Assembly (NCBI RefSeq): GCF_024498075.1 | Contig: NZ_JANHOF010000014.1 | Span: 62,001-126,000 of the forward strand | Length of the DNA: 64,000 bases | From: Paenibacillus mendelii | Lineage (GTDB): Bacteria; Bacillota; Bacilli; Paenibacillales; Paenibacillaceae | Reading direction: 5' to 3' | Part shown: positions 26,810 to 36,098 of the stretch, piece by piece | Layout of the letters: every line of letters begins with the position of its first letter | How positions within the stretch are numbered: position 1 is the first letter of the stretch | Program-made: the position numbers and the translations under genes | The notes under the pieces: model-generated | Told to the model about the DNA's origin: nothing | Database searches by the model: none | What the model saw: the letters and a program-made list of their open reading frames with translations, nothing else

Positions 26810-26901
26810 TTTCATTATTCCATCTACATCCATTCTATGAAAATAGTCCCATGACTTAAATCCCGTGTAATAGATAAACATTTTAGCCAGCGAACATACA
26901 A

Positions 26902-26965
26902 CAAAAATCTCGATACCTATTCGAATCGGCCACCGGAGTGGCTCCATGACGAATAAGTATCGAGA
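26902..26965 (-). terminator. Strong terminator after the beta-helix gene
   Basis: 16-bp arms (26908-26923 and 26950-26965, one mismatch) with an inner GCCAC/GTGGC hairpin, followed by TTTTTGTTG on the minus strand. It isolates the pel operon from the upstream gene. Confidence 0.8.
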
Positions 26966-26990
26966 TTAGGGCGAATTTGAATGATGCAGT

Positions 26991-29603
26991 CTAATTATTA
27001 ACCGTTAACGTATACGAGGCCATCTTCCCGCTTGCCGGTAACTGGGTCGCTTTGGAATCGTTGAGTACAACACAGATTCCAATTGAAGCGCCCTTCATGA
27101 TACTCAAGTCCTTAAGCGGCACTAGCGCTTCGACTAACTCTTCATTCACAATATAGCCAGCAATAGATTTGAGCGAGGTCAATTTCTTCCACGACCAGTT
27201 CGTACCTTTACCCGTATATTGATACAGTGTACCATCCTCAACTAAATAATCCGCACCACCGGAGCTCCAATAGGAACTCTTATAGCCGCTTGTGCTATTA
27301 TTATCTGTATCCATGTAGATTTGCGTTTTGCTGGACAGCTTGCTGCCATCAACAAGTAAGTACAAATATTCTTTGTCATTTCCTGCCTTTAATGCCTTCG
27401 GATTCGAGCTGCCCGAGCTGAGTGCAGTGATCCCGTTCCAATCCGACTTCAGACCGTCGATTGTGAATATAGGCGAGGCTGGTTGTGGTGGCAGCGGCAT
27501 CTCGTATTTCAGAAGCTCTCTGCCGCTTGGAAGCTTATGCTCGGATGAGTCCTTCCAAACATATCCGATGCTGAAAACGCCTCCTTGCTGAATCCCCATA
27601 TCCGATAACGCAAGTGATGTCTCCAGAACAGTATTGGTAAGCACGAAGCTTGGGGTTCCCTTGTACGATTTAACCTCCACCCATGACCAATTCGTTCCTC
27701 CTGATCCATTGTACCTGTATAGAATTCCATTCTCTAATAAATAATCAGCGCCGCTTTCACTCCAATGAGGCGCCTTAAAGCCCGTATCCGTGCTGGCATC
27801 GGAATTGATAAATAACTGCCCCTTCTCTTCCAGCAAGGTTCCCGTAACCAACACATTCAGGTTATCACCCGCAGCAATAGCCTTTATAGTGTGGACATTT
27901 GAACGGCCTTCGCCTAGAGCAGGAACTTCACTCCAATCTGAGATGTCCCCGTCGATCTTGATGCCCGTCCCGTTGCCTGTCGATGGACCCGGTTCTGGCT
28001 TTGGATCCGGTGTTGGGTCTGGCGTTGGGTCCGGCGTTGGAATTGGTGAAGTGTTCTGGATGAACTCATAGGCGCCGATATCTACTTTTTCACCCGCTAT
28101 TCTTATATTGCCATCCAGATCAAGAGCACCAGCCCCTCCTGCCAAAGCGTTGGAGCCGCTGCCTATCGCCGGTGATCCGCTTCGCAGATGAACATCCTGA
28201 TTGGATTTATGAACAAACATCGGATCAGCAAACAGGGAGTTTGCATCAAACCCAGTGGCTTTCTTATAGTCACTCCAAGAACGATACGAGGAACCGCTCC
28301 ATGACCACGGACTCCCGTTCTCTCCATCAGGCTTATAATATAAGTTATAATCGCTGATGTTGCCCGAGCCGCTTCCGTTCCGTTTCTGTACAAAAGTTTT
28401 CTTCGCGCTGCTATATAGAATGTTATTAGAAATAATATTGTTGTATGTGTTATATTGCAAAGTGATTTCACCAAAGCCCTGCTTTAGGGTATCATTTTCC
28501 ACAATCGTATTGTTAATAATCTTATTATCTACCGATCCGCCGTTCGATGGCCCTGAGCCGCCCATTATGATGCCTGCGCCTTCGTTGTGATAGATATAAT
28601 TATTACGTACCGTAATTCCGCTAGCGCTCTTCCCTTGCTTCTCGCTTGCAATACTGATGCCGAAATCATTGGCAAAAACATGATTGCGCTCAATAATGAT
28701 ATTGGCCGAACCGTCTGCGTAAATCCCTGCTGCAATATGTTCCTGGTCATATGCTGGATTCGTCGATGTATCAATGTTATACACTTTATTGTCCGCAATC
28801 GTACCATTGCGTGCTTGATCCGTACAAGAGCTTGAGCATGCTCCATAAAAACCTGCAAGATCTATTCCAATATTGTTATTGTCGTGTATGACATTATTAT
28901 CAACAGAGAAACCATCCACATTGCCACTTACAGTGACTGATTCACTTGATCCTGTTGTTAAATGGTGAACCTCATTACCGCTAATGCGGATGTTCGTCAG
29001 CGGTGTAGTCGAGTTTCCATATATTATAATGCCATGAGCATTACCTTCACTAGAACTATTCACGATATGGTGAACATCGTTATTAAGAATATGAATATTA
29101 CTTCCGCTTTGCTGCACTTTGATAGCGGCAGGGAATTGAGAGCTGCTTGAAGTTGATAAACTCCGAAGCTCAAAGCCATCTACGATGATATAGCTGACAT
29201 CCGACATACTAATCAATGCGCTCTTTCCGCTCGCTATCGTTAGCCCCGAGCCGTCAATGACTGGTTTCTCGCCTGGATAAGCCTGAAACGTTATGTACCC
29301 TCCGCTTTGGGACCCGGATGTTCTTATCGCAACGAATTCTTGGTATATGCCGCTTCTAACGAATATAGTGTCTCCCGCTGCAACGGTATCGGCTGCCTTC
29401 TGGATGGTTTGCCAAGGAGAGGAAATCGTGCCTGGATTATTATCATTGCCATCGGCAGACACATAATAGACTTGCCCGCTAGCCGCCGAAACAATACGTG
29501 TTGGAGGGAAGATTTGGACCGTAATAATCATCATGGTCATAAGAATGAGGTAGAACCACCTTACATATTTAAAGCCAGGAGTATGATGATCGACCTTCTT
29601 CAT
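26991..29603 (-). CDS. Secreted right-handed parallel beta-helix protein with two C-terminal repeats
   Basis: About 870 aa from the ATG at 29603; a TTG at 29630 is an alternative start and is closer to GAGGGG. Signal peptide (WFYLILMTMMIITVQIFPP... SAASG). Residues 50-510 form a parallel beta-helix of the pectate-lyase/DUF1565 type, with repeats such as NIIIERNHVFANDFGISI and GITVRNNYIYHNEGAGII. A Pro-Asp-Thr linker (TPDPTPDPTPDP) leads to two copies of a beta-sandwich beginning IDGDISDWSEVPAL and IDGLKSDWNGITAL, each with GADYL and a (T)NWSW motif, probably carbohydrate-binding. It is adjacent to pel, so it may be a lyase or binding protein for the polymer (inference). Confidence 0.8.
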   Translation of the reverse strand: MKKVDHHTPGFKYVRWFYLILMTMMIITVQIFPPTRIVSAASGQVYYVSADGNDNNPGTISSPWQTIQKAADTVAAGDTIFVRSGIYQEFVAIRTSGSQSGGYITFQAYPGEKPVIDGSGLTIASGKSALISMSDVSYIIVDGFELRSLSTSSSSQFPAAIKVQQSGSNIHILNNDVHHIVNSSSEGNAHGIIIYGNSTTPLTNIRISGNEVHHLTTGSSESVTVSGNVDGFSVDNNVIHDNNNIGIDLAGFYGACSSSCTDQARNGTIADNKVYNIDTSTNPAYDQEHIAAGIYADGSANIIIERNHVFANDFGISIASEKQGKSASGITVRNNYIYHNEGAGIIMGGSGPSNGGSVDNKIINNTIVENDTLKQGFGEITLQYNTYNNIISNNILYSSAKKTFVQKRNGSGSGNISDYNLYYKPDGENGSPWSWSGSSYRSWSDYKKATGFDANSLFADPMFVHKSNQDVHLRSGSPAIGSGSNALAGGAGALDLDGNIRIAGEKVDIGAYEFIQNTSPIPTPDPTPDPTPDPKPEPGPSTGNGTGIKIDGDISDWSEVPALGEGRSNVHTIKAIAAGDNLNVLVTGTLLEEKGQLFINSDASTDTGFKAPHWSESGADYLLENGILYRYNGSGGTNWSWVEVKSYKGTPSFVLTNTVLETSLALSDMGIQQGGVFSIGYVWKDSSEHKLPSGRELLKYEMPLPPQPASPIFTIDGLKSDWNGITALSSGSSNPKALKAGNDKEYLYLLVDGSKLSSKTQIYMDTDNNSTSGYKSSYWSSGGADYLVEDGTLYQYTGKGTNWSWKKLTSLKSIAGYIVNEELVEALVPLKDLSIMKGASIGICVVLNDSKATQLPASGKMASYTLTVNN

Positions 29604-29639
29604 ATTGTGAATCAACGTCCCCTCTTCCAATTTTTATTT

Positions 29640-29688
29640 ATTATAGCAGACAAGCGGTCAATGTACATTACAGAAATTTTACAGTACA
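29640..29688 (-). promoter_or_regulatory. Promoter of the beta-helix gene with PhoP-box-like repeats
   Basis: Extended -10 TGCTATAAT (29640-29648, minus strand). Upstream on the plus strand TTACAG occurs at 29668 and 29679, an 11-bp period (TTACAG-N5-TTACAG) inside an outer TGTAC/GTACA inverted repeat (29662-29666, 29684-29688). The spacing resembles PhoP boxes of Bacillus. The assignment to PhoP is a guess. Confidence 0.45.
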
Positions 29689-29760
29689 CCCAAATGAAGA
29701 GTATAAAGAGGTTCTTGATGAATAGTAAAAAAAGTCCTGCAACGGGACCTGAGACGCGCA

Positions 29761-29797
29761 AAAAAGGGGTATCGGACTGAGATCCGATACCCCTTTG
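29761..29797. terminator. Bidirectional terminator
   Basis: GGGGTATCGG/CCGATACCCC stem with a short loop and A/T tracts on both sides. It ends the MFS transporter gene on the minus strand. Confidence 0.85.
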
Positions 29798-29807
29798 TAA
29801 GACCCAT

Positions 29808-31418
29808 TTAATGTGCTTTTGCCGGCTGGAGATTGGGTTCAGATGTATCGGGTGCCGTGTCATTCGTAGTACGCAGCGGAATTTCCTTCAAGAAGAAGGT
29901 AAGAACGAGCCCAAGGCCTACCAATACCGCGCCAAGCAGAAAGACGGTGGACAAGGTATCCCTCAATACGGTACGCAGCATGTCGACCATTTGAGCGAAT
30001 AGAGGCTGCGCCTCCTCCGGCAGCTTCGATTGCAGCTCCATGAGCAAAGGCTGGTCCATCAGCGATCTGGGATCCATTAGCTTTGATAATTGTGCTGCTG
30101 TTTCGGGATCGGCACGGGATAGGTCTACACCTGATCCACCCGTCATCGCTTGTTCCAAATTACGCATCATAGCCGAGTTCATGACGGAACCGAATATCGC
30201 GATCCCTATCGTGCCTCCCAAGTTTCGGAATAGCGTTGAGGTAGCTGTAGCCACGCCAAGCTGAGTAGGGGGCAGCACGTTTTGTACGGTCAAGGTAAAT
30301 ACTGACATACTGAGCCCTAATCCGATCCCAAAAACAGTCATGCTGACGACAGCCATTGCCACACTGTGCATGTTGGCCATTAAGAGCATGCTGACGATCA
30401 TAACGGCGATGCCGATAAGTCCAAATCGCTTATATTTCCCGGAGTTGGAAATCCAGCGTCCGACCAAGGTGCTAAGGACAATCATCGTGATGGACATCGG
30501 TATATTCACAAATCCCGATTGGGTTGGCGTCAGCCCTTCTACCCCTTGCACGAAGAAGGGCATATAGATCATGGCGCCCATCATGCCAGCATTCATCAGA
30601 AAGCCCACCGAGAGTGAGATGGTTACAATGCTATTCTTAAATAACGACAGCGGCAGTACAGGACTATCCGCTTTCCGTTCGATAAGCACCAGAGTAATAA
30701 TGCCGATTACGGTTGCTCCGAAGAGACCGATTATTTGTGCCGAATCCCAGGCGTACTTATTGCCCGCCCACGAGAAGCCCAGCAATAGGGCGACGATCGA
30801 TGCGGAAAGCACAAGTGATCCCCAGTAGTCGATCAACTCCACGGAAGACCGTGTCGCTTTGGGAAACATCATCCAGATCATGATGAAGGCAATAATACCA
30901 AGGGGGAGGAAGATCCAGAACAGCCACTTCCATGCCATATGATCAATCATGACTCCTCCAAGAGTAGGACCCAGTATGCTGGAGAAGCCGAATATGGCCA
31001 TCATGATTCCGGTCCATTTGGCCCTTTCGCGCGGAGCGAACAAATCACCTACGGCCGTAACCGTCGTAGACATCAGAATACCGGCACCCACGCCTTGAAC
31101 CGCACGAAAAATGATCATCTGATAAATGTCTGCCGACAGCCCTGTTAGGAACGAACCAATCATAAAAACGATGATACCAACGAGTAAAAAAGGCTTTCGT
31201 CCGTAAATATCGGATAATTTCCCTACGAGTACAGTCGAAATCGTTGACATCAGCATGAAAGCCGTAATGACCCACGAATAATAATCCATCCCGCCCAGGG
31301 ATGCAATGATCCGAGGCATTGCCGTGCTTACGAGCGTCTGGTTAATAGAAGCAAAAAACATTGCCGCCATAAGCGCGATCATTATCGTTACTTTTTGTTG
31401 CTGGGAAAGATGGTTCAT
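29808..31418 (-). CDS. MFS drug exporter, DHA2 (14-TM, EmrB/QacA) family
   Basis: 536 aa from the ATG at 31418 (GGGTGAG upstream); the open frame to 31487 lacks a start signal. 14 predicted helices. Motif A-type LSDIYGRKPFLLVG between TM2 and TM3, motif C-like ILGPTLGGVMID in TM5, and an N-terminal SINQTLVSTAMPRI as in EmrB/QacA. A proton-driven exporter of drugs or other hydrophobic compounds. It is divergent from an FMN reductase with a shared 300-bp control region, a common arrangement for electrophile or quinone stress responses. Confidence 0.93.
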   Translation of the reverse strand: MNHLSQQQKVTIMIALMAAMFFASINQTLVSTAMPRIIASLGGMDYYSWVITAFMLMSTISTVLVGKLSDIYGRKPFLLVGIIVFMIGSFLTGLSADIYQMIIFRAVQGVGAGILMSTTVTAVGDLFAPRERAKWTGIMMAIFGFSSILGPTLGGVMIDHMAWKWLFWIFLPLGIIAFIMIWMMFPKATRSSVELIDYWGSLVLSASIVALLLGFSWAGNKYAWDSAQIIGLFGATVIGIITLVLIERKADSPVLPLSLFKNSIVTISLSVGFLMNAGMMGAMIYMPFFVQGVEGLTPTQSGFVNIPMSITMIVLSTLVGRWISNSGKYKRFGLIGIAVMIVSMLLMANMHSVAMAVVSMTVFGIGLGLSMSVFTLTVQNVLPPTQLGVATATSTLFRNLGGTIGIAIFGSVMNSAMMRNLEQAMTGGSGVDLSRADPETAAQLSKLMDPRSLMDQPLLMELQSKLPEEAQPLFAQMVDMLRTVLRDTLSTVFLLGAVLVGLGLVLTFFLKEIPLRTTNDTAPDTSEPNLQPAKAH

Positions 31419-31575
31419 TACACTCACCCGCCTTATTCTTCTAAAAAGTAAATTCTCCATCCATTTATCAAAATATTCATTCATCATAATCGGGGAGCAG
31501 CGACCTTAAGAGCAGGAAATTAGGGAACAATAATCGTGAAAATAGCTTAATCATTGTTACCCTTTCCCTTAAAGC

Positions 31576-31622
31576 TAACTATTCGTAAGTTACTTGACAT
31601 TATCAATCTGATTCGTTATTAT
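31576..31622 (+). promoter_or_regulatory. Promoter of the FMN reductase gene with an adjacent operator-like inverted repeat
   Basis: -35 TTGACA (31594-31599), 17-bp spacer, -10 TATTAT (31617-31622). Directly upstream, TAACT-N7-AGTTA (31576-31592) is an inverted repeat. It lies between the two divergent genes, so one repressor could control both. Confidence 0.75.
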
Positions 31623-31717
31623 TATCTCATGTTCAGAATACTTGAATTTAAGACAGTTTACCCGTGGTCGTGAATACAACCACTCTGGAAGTACTCATAA
31701 AAGAGGAGGAATAAGAA

Positions 31718-32257
31718 ATGTCGAAATTAAATATCGGAATTATTCTAGGAAGTACTCGTCAAGGACGTCTAAGTCCACAAGTAGGGGAATGGGTCAAACG
31801 TGTTGCCGATGAACGTGGAGATGCGAATTATGAAATCGTAGATATCGCTGACTTCAAGCTTCCGCTATTAGGAGAGGCCGATGCTACGGAACAAGCGACT
31901 GCTTGGAATGTTAAGCTGGCCAGCTTGGACGGCTTCGTATTTATCGTTCAGGAATACAACCACAGCATCTCGGCTTCATTGAAGAATGCCCTTGATTATG
32001 CGCGTGATGCTTGGAACAATAAAGCAGCGGGTATCGTAAGCTATGGTTCCGTAGGCGGCGCTCGTGCAGCTGAGCATCTGCGCGGAATCTTGGGAGAATT
32101 GTCCGTAGCGGACGTTCGTGTACACCCAGCGTTGTCGCTGTTCACCGATTTTGAGAACGGATCTGTATTCAAGCCGGCTGATCTTCATCTCGTGAACGTG
32201 AATGGCATGCTTGACCAAGTTCTCGCTTGGAGCGGTGCATTGAAAACATTGCGCTAA
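31718..32257 (+). CDS. NADPH-dependent FMN reductase / azoreductase-like flavoprotein
   Basis: 179 aa. Flavodoxin-like fold: phosphate-binding loop GSTRQGRLSPQVGEW at the N-terminus and the FMN-contact region VQEYNHSISASLKNALDYA (the family's PEYN motif with Q for P). It reduces FMN, quinones or azo compounds with NAD(P)H in the cytoplasm. RBS AGAGGAGG. Its own sigma-A promoter and terminator flank it. Pairing with a divergent multidrug exporter suggests inducible detoxification. Confidence 0.92.
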   Translation: MSKLNIGIILGSTRQGRLSPQVGEWVKRVADERGDANYEIVDIADFKLPLLGEADATEQATAWNVKLASLDGFVFIVQEYNHSISASLKNALDYARDAWNNKAAGIVSYGSVGGARAAEHLRGILGELSVADVRVHPALSLFTDFENGSVFKPADLHLVNVNGMLDQVLAWSGALKTLR

Positions 32258-32276
32258 TACCAGCCTAACCTCTTTA

Positions 32277-32317
32277 ACCGGGAGGACACTTTTCTCAAAG
32301 TGTCCTCTCGGTTTTTT
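32277..32317 (+). terminator. Terminator of the FMN reductase gene
   Basis: CCGGGAGGACACTTT / AAAGTGTCCTCTCGG stem followed by TTTTTT, 20 bp past the stop. Confidence 0.9.
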
Positions 32318-32370
32318 GCATGCATAGCCGCTTATACCCGCGTCAACTGCATGTCTGCTCCAAAAACAAA

Positions 32371-32396
32371 TAAAAAAACGGCATTTCTGCCGTTTT
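32371..32396 (-). terminator. Terminator of the aminomutase-like gene
   Basis: AAACGGCA/TGCCGTTT stem followed on the minus strand by seven T, 44 bp past the 32440 stop. Confidence 0.85.
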
Positions 32397-32439
32397 CTGC
32401 TGCATGTATGGATGGACAAATTAAGAATAAAGCTTGCCC

Positions 32440-33750
32440 TTATGATTTCAATTGTGGAAGGACGCGGTCGATAGCTGCGAGCGTTCCATCAATATCGGAT
32501 TCACTATGGGCGGCAGACAAATACCACAGCCCATTCGGGCGGAGAAGCACGCCTTCGTGCAATACAAGCTCTGCGAATCGTGCATATTTGGCCGAGTCGC
32601 GCTTGTTGTAGGTTTCGAAATCGATCACCTCTGGCTCATCCGTGAACATGACATTAAACACGGGACCGATTTGATTGACAACAGCAGGAACTTCATGCTT
32701 GGCAAACAGCGTCCGTATCCCTTCCGTCAACTTATCGGTCAGCCTTTCCATCTGAACGTATGCCGCGCCGTTATCCTTAGAAAGCTCGCGAATCGTCGCA
32801 ATGGCTGCCGCCGTCGACACACTGTTTCCGTTTAATGTACCGAGATGGCTCACCGTGCCTCCGTCGATCAGCTTCATTATATCTTCCTGTCCGCCTACCG
32901 CGCTGATGGCAATTCCACCGCCGAGAGCCTTGCCTACAGTCACTAGATCTGGCGTAATACCTAGCCGCTCCTGGGCGCCGCCAATCGCAAGCCTGAACCC
33001 GGTAATGACCTCGTCCATAATCATCACGATACCCAGCTCTTTCGTTAGCGAGCGCATCAATTCTAAATAGCCTGGTGCAGGGTGAATACATCCGGAATTG
33101 CACATAACCGGCTCCGTAATGACCGCTGCGATCTCCGCATGACGTTCCCGAAGAGTTGATTCCAGTACCTCAGGATCATTCCAGGGAAGAAGAATAATAT
33201 CGGACAAGCTGCTTTCACTCTGACCATTCGTGCCTGGCAGCACAGAGCCACTGCCGCTGGAAGCATGGCCTTTCATATCTGCGCTCGGGAACGAGGTAAA
33301 GATGCTGTCGGACCAGCCGTGGTAATGACCGTGAAACCGGATTACCTTGCTTTTTCCAGTATAGGCGCGAGCCAATCTTAACGCCAGCATAACCGCTTCA
33401 GTGCCTGAACCGCTTAGTGAAACCTTATCCGCGCAGGGCAGTACCTCGCATAAGAGACGCGCCAGCTCGATTTCCCCTTGATGCTGTATGCCGTAAGTGT
33501 ACCCCTTTTGCATAGCCTCCACGATACTTGCCGTTAATCCCTCATGCGCATGACCAAGAATTAGCGGACCATACGCCAGCATGTAGTCTATATATTCGTT
33601 TCCGTCCGCATCTTTGATACGCGATCCTTTTCCGGACTCTGCGTACAAAGGGACCGGTTTCATAGATGCTCGTAAGGAGCTGGCAACCCCTCCTGCGAGA
33701 TAGCTGCCTGCTTCTGCATAATTCGCTGTCGACACTTGAAATGTAGTCAA
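32440..33750 (-). CDS. Glutamate-1-semialdehyde 2,1-aminomutase-like class III aminotransferase
   Basis: 436 aa from a TTG at 33750, chosen because AAGGAGG lies 8 nt upstream; the ATG at 33816 has none. PLP-dependent fold type I: SGSGTEAVMLALRLARA, HGHYHGWSD, MIMDEVITGFRLAIGGAQ, and PLP-Lys in VTVGKALGGGIAISAVGG. GSAM converts glutamate-1-semialdehyde to 5-aminolevulinate for haem. Firmicutes often carry a second GSAM-like enzyme outside the hem operon. No other hem gene is nearby, so haem synthesis is likely but other amino-transfer reactions are possible. Confidence 0.85.
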   Translation of the reverse strand: MTTFQVSTANYAEAGSYLAGGVASSLRASMKPVPLYAESGKGSRIKDADGNEYIDYMLAYGPLILGHAHEGLTASIVEAMQKGYTYGIQHQGEIELARLLCEVLPCADKVSLSGSGTEAVMLALRLARAYTGKSKVIRFHGHYHGWSDSIFTSFPSADMKGHASSGSGSVLPGTNGQSESSLSDIILLPWNDPEVLESTLRERHAEIAAVITEPVMCNSGCIHPAPGYLELMRSLTKELGIVMIMDEVITGFRLAIGGAQERLGITPDLVTVGKALGGGIAISAVGGQEDIMKLIDGGTVSHLGTLNGNSVSTAAAIATIRELSKDNGAAYVQMERLTDKLTEGIRTLFAKHEVPAVVNQIGPVFNVMFTDEPEVIDFETYNKRDSAKYARFAELVLHEGVLLRPNGLWYLSAAHSESDIDGTLAAIDRVLPQLKS

Positions 33751-33911
33751 AACAAACGCCTCCTTGTATGTATCTCTATTTAATTGACAACCCGCGTTCG
33801 CATGCAGCTCATGCAAATACGATGAACAGCCTGATTCGAACCGACATACCCCTTGACGATCGCCACAATGTTCGGAAGTCTGATAGGACTATAGTTTTTC
33901 GTTGTTTTTTT

Positions 33912-33940
33912 ATACTAACAAAACATGTGTTTTATATCAA
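33912..33940 (-). promoter_or_regulatory. Promoter of the aminomutase-like gene
   Basis: -35 TTGATA (33935-33940), 17-bp spacer, -10 TAGTAT (33912-33917), minus strand. The spacer contains AAAACA-TG-TGTTTT (33920-33933), an operator-like palindrome. The leader to the TTG start is about 155 nt; no known riboswitch was recognised in it. Confidence 0.6.
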
Positions 33941-34089
33941 GAAATATTTTTTCTATACATGTAGATTAGATTTAGACAGCATATAGAAGCCTCACGATAC
34001 GTGAGTCTCCTTAAGAGATGCTAATCCTGTCGGTGTGGAGGGAGTAATTGTGCTCCGCCGCTTGTCGTGATTTTCATACAAAAACGGGG

Positions 34090-35732
34090 CCTCGAAAGGC
34101 AATGTCATTAAGTTAAGGCACAGGGCCAAAAAATCAAGAAAAAAGAGCAGGTTATCGAAAAGATAGCCCGCTCTTTTTTTGCATGGAAACGAAAAAAGAA
34201 CTTGACAAGCGGATGGGAATGTGTGGCGAAGCCCCTTGAAAAAACGAGGAGGTTTCGCCAATGAATGAGTACGCCAATAAGCTAAAAGAAACGCTGACAT
34301 CCCTCATACGAGAAATGGCAGCCGCACCAGCACCTTATGTCAAAAACCCTGAAAAAGATTTTACCCGAAAGAAAAAGCTGCCCATTGAAACGGTTATGCA
34401 ACTCCTGATCTCCATGGGGCAACAGCCTCTATAAGGAACTCCTGGAATCGCAGGGTTATGACGTAAACACCGCAACCACTTCTGCTTTTGTACAGCAGCG
34501 CAATAAAATCCTGCCGTCTGCTGTGGAATTCTTGTTTCACAAATTTACACAATCGTATACGAATATCAAGGACTACCGAGGGTATCGATTGCTTGCCGTT
34601 GATGGTTCGGATTTGCATATCGCAACGGATTCTACCGACACGGACTCCTATTTTCAAAGTCAGCCGGACACGAAAGGCTATAATCTTCTGCATTTGAACG
34701 CAGCCTATGACCTCTGCAACAGAATTTACGTCGATGCCATTGTACAGCCGCGAAGGCTATGCAACGAGGGAAGGGCGCTGGCGGCTATGGTTGATCGTTC
34801 CCGATGAAGGGCAAAGCCATTGTTACTGCCGATAGAGGCTATGAAAGTTACAACAATTTCGCGCATATTGAACGCAAAGGGTGGAACTACGTCATACGGG
34901 TAAAGGATCTGGATTCCAATGGCATTCTTTCGGGCTTGCGTTTACCTGTTAGCGGAGAGTTTGATATTAACGTTCATCTGACACTCACCAAAAAACAAAC
35001 CAAAGAGGTCAAGGCTCATCCCGGGATTTACAAGTTTGTCCCTTCTACTTCTACCTTTGATTTTTTGGATTTGCAGGATAACTAGTTTTACCCGATTTCT
35101 TTTCGGGTTGTTCGTTTCGTCCTGCCAAAAGGCGCTTATGAAACCGTCATTACGAATCTTTCTGCCGCTGAATTCCTACCCGATGAAATCAAGTCCATTT
35201 ATAACATGCGATGGGGCATTGAAACCTCTTTCAGGGCATTAAAATACACCGTAGGTCTGACGAGTTTTCATGCAAAGAGACGGGAGTCCATCACCCAAGA
35301 GATTTTCGCAAGAATGATCATGTACAATTTCGCTGAAAGGATGACCTCGCACGTCGTCATTTCCCAAATGGATAAACGGCACACCTACCAAGTCAACTTC
35401 ACGGTTGCCGTTCACGTATGTAGACATTTCCTGCGCTCACGAGGCAATGTGCCCCCGCCCGACGTTGAAGCGCTGATTCGCAAAAACATTTTGCCGATTC
35501 GACCCATTCACCCAGGGCAAAAGAATACGCGCAAAATCCGCTCGAAATCATCTGTTAGCTTCGTCTACAGAGTAGCATAATTCGGTTCCCGTGAACATTT
35601 TTTAAGCGGATATTCCATCCGCTTTGTTTGCTGTACGCTTTTTCCTTGCTTGCACAAAAAAACAAACGGCACAGGGCTTTTTCCCATGCCGTTTCGGATT
35701 CCATTTTAACTTAATGACATTGCTTTTCGAGG
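34090..35732 (+). mobile_element. IS4-family insertion sequence (decayed)
   Basis: About 1.64 kb. Terminal inverted repeats of about 28 bp: the left begins CCTCGAAAGGCAATGTCATT at 34090; the right end is its near inverse, ending at 35732. A hairpin at 34141-34177 (GAGC... GCTC with T-run) blocks read-in ahead of the transposase, and a stem at about 35606-35625 follows it. Target duplications could not be identified. The transposase frame is broken, so the copy cannot move by itself. Confidence 0.8.
34261..35580 (+). pseudogene. IS4-family transposase, two frameshifts and one stop
   Basis: Start MNEYANKLKETLTSLIREMA with AGGAGG. The frame breaks near 34425 (after LLISMG), continues in another frame through YRGYRLLAVDGSDLHIAT (first Asp of the DDE triad), and breaks again near 34800 (before KGKAIVTADRGYES, second Asp). 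It has an in-frame TAG at 35083-35085 and ends in NMRWGIETSFRALKYTVGL. That last part holds the family's Y-2-R-3-E-6-K motif with the catalytic Glu. All domains remain, so decay is recent. Confidence 0.9.
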
Positions 35733-35759
35733 GGGTCATTTTTTTTAGGAGGGATTATA

Positions 35760-35995
35760 TGCGAACCATTAAAACCTGGCAGGACGTCTTCGACCTATTT
35801 AGTGCCAAAACCATCCTCGAATCATTAGTTGAACACGTTGAAGGGTTAACTATATGTGCTTCCTGGCCATTTTGGATACGACTATGCCTAAAGGCTAAAG
35901 CTTGCGACAACATAACATCAATCTTTTTCATAGCATGCGCGATCACTCACTGGGCGTATGTTCGTGTGTTTGATCAAAGGTTCCTTCGTAGGTAG
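35760..35995 (+). CDS. Hypothetical short protein beside the IS element
   Basis: 78 aa, with a good RBS (AGGAGGG) and start MRTIKTWQDVFDLFSAKTIL. The C-terminal half (WPFWIRLCLKAKACDNIT...) looks less protein-like and may be read from unrelated sequence. No family recognised. It begins 27 bp outside the IS right end, so it could be a gene start cut off by the insertion history. From 35996 to 36098 nothing is seen. Confidence 0.35.
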
Positions 35996-36098
35996 TCAAG
36001 GTGAGCTGCCTTTCGGCGTGCTGTGTTAACAGACGGTCCATTGCACTTTATCAACTGGGTAGCTGTTTGTGTTAACAGTAATGATCTGCCCGGTTGAG

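Noticed and set aside
33941-34089. Riboswitch upstream of the aminomutase-like gene
   Set aside because: Hairpins are present, but no known riboswitch core was recognised and the promoter maps downstream of this segment.
34261-35580. Functional transposase
   Set aside because: Two frameshifts and one in-frame stop; called a pseudogene.
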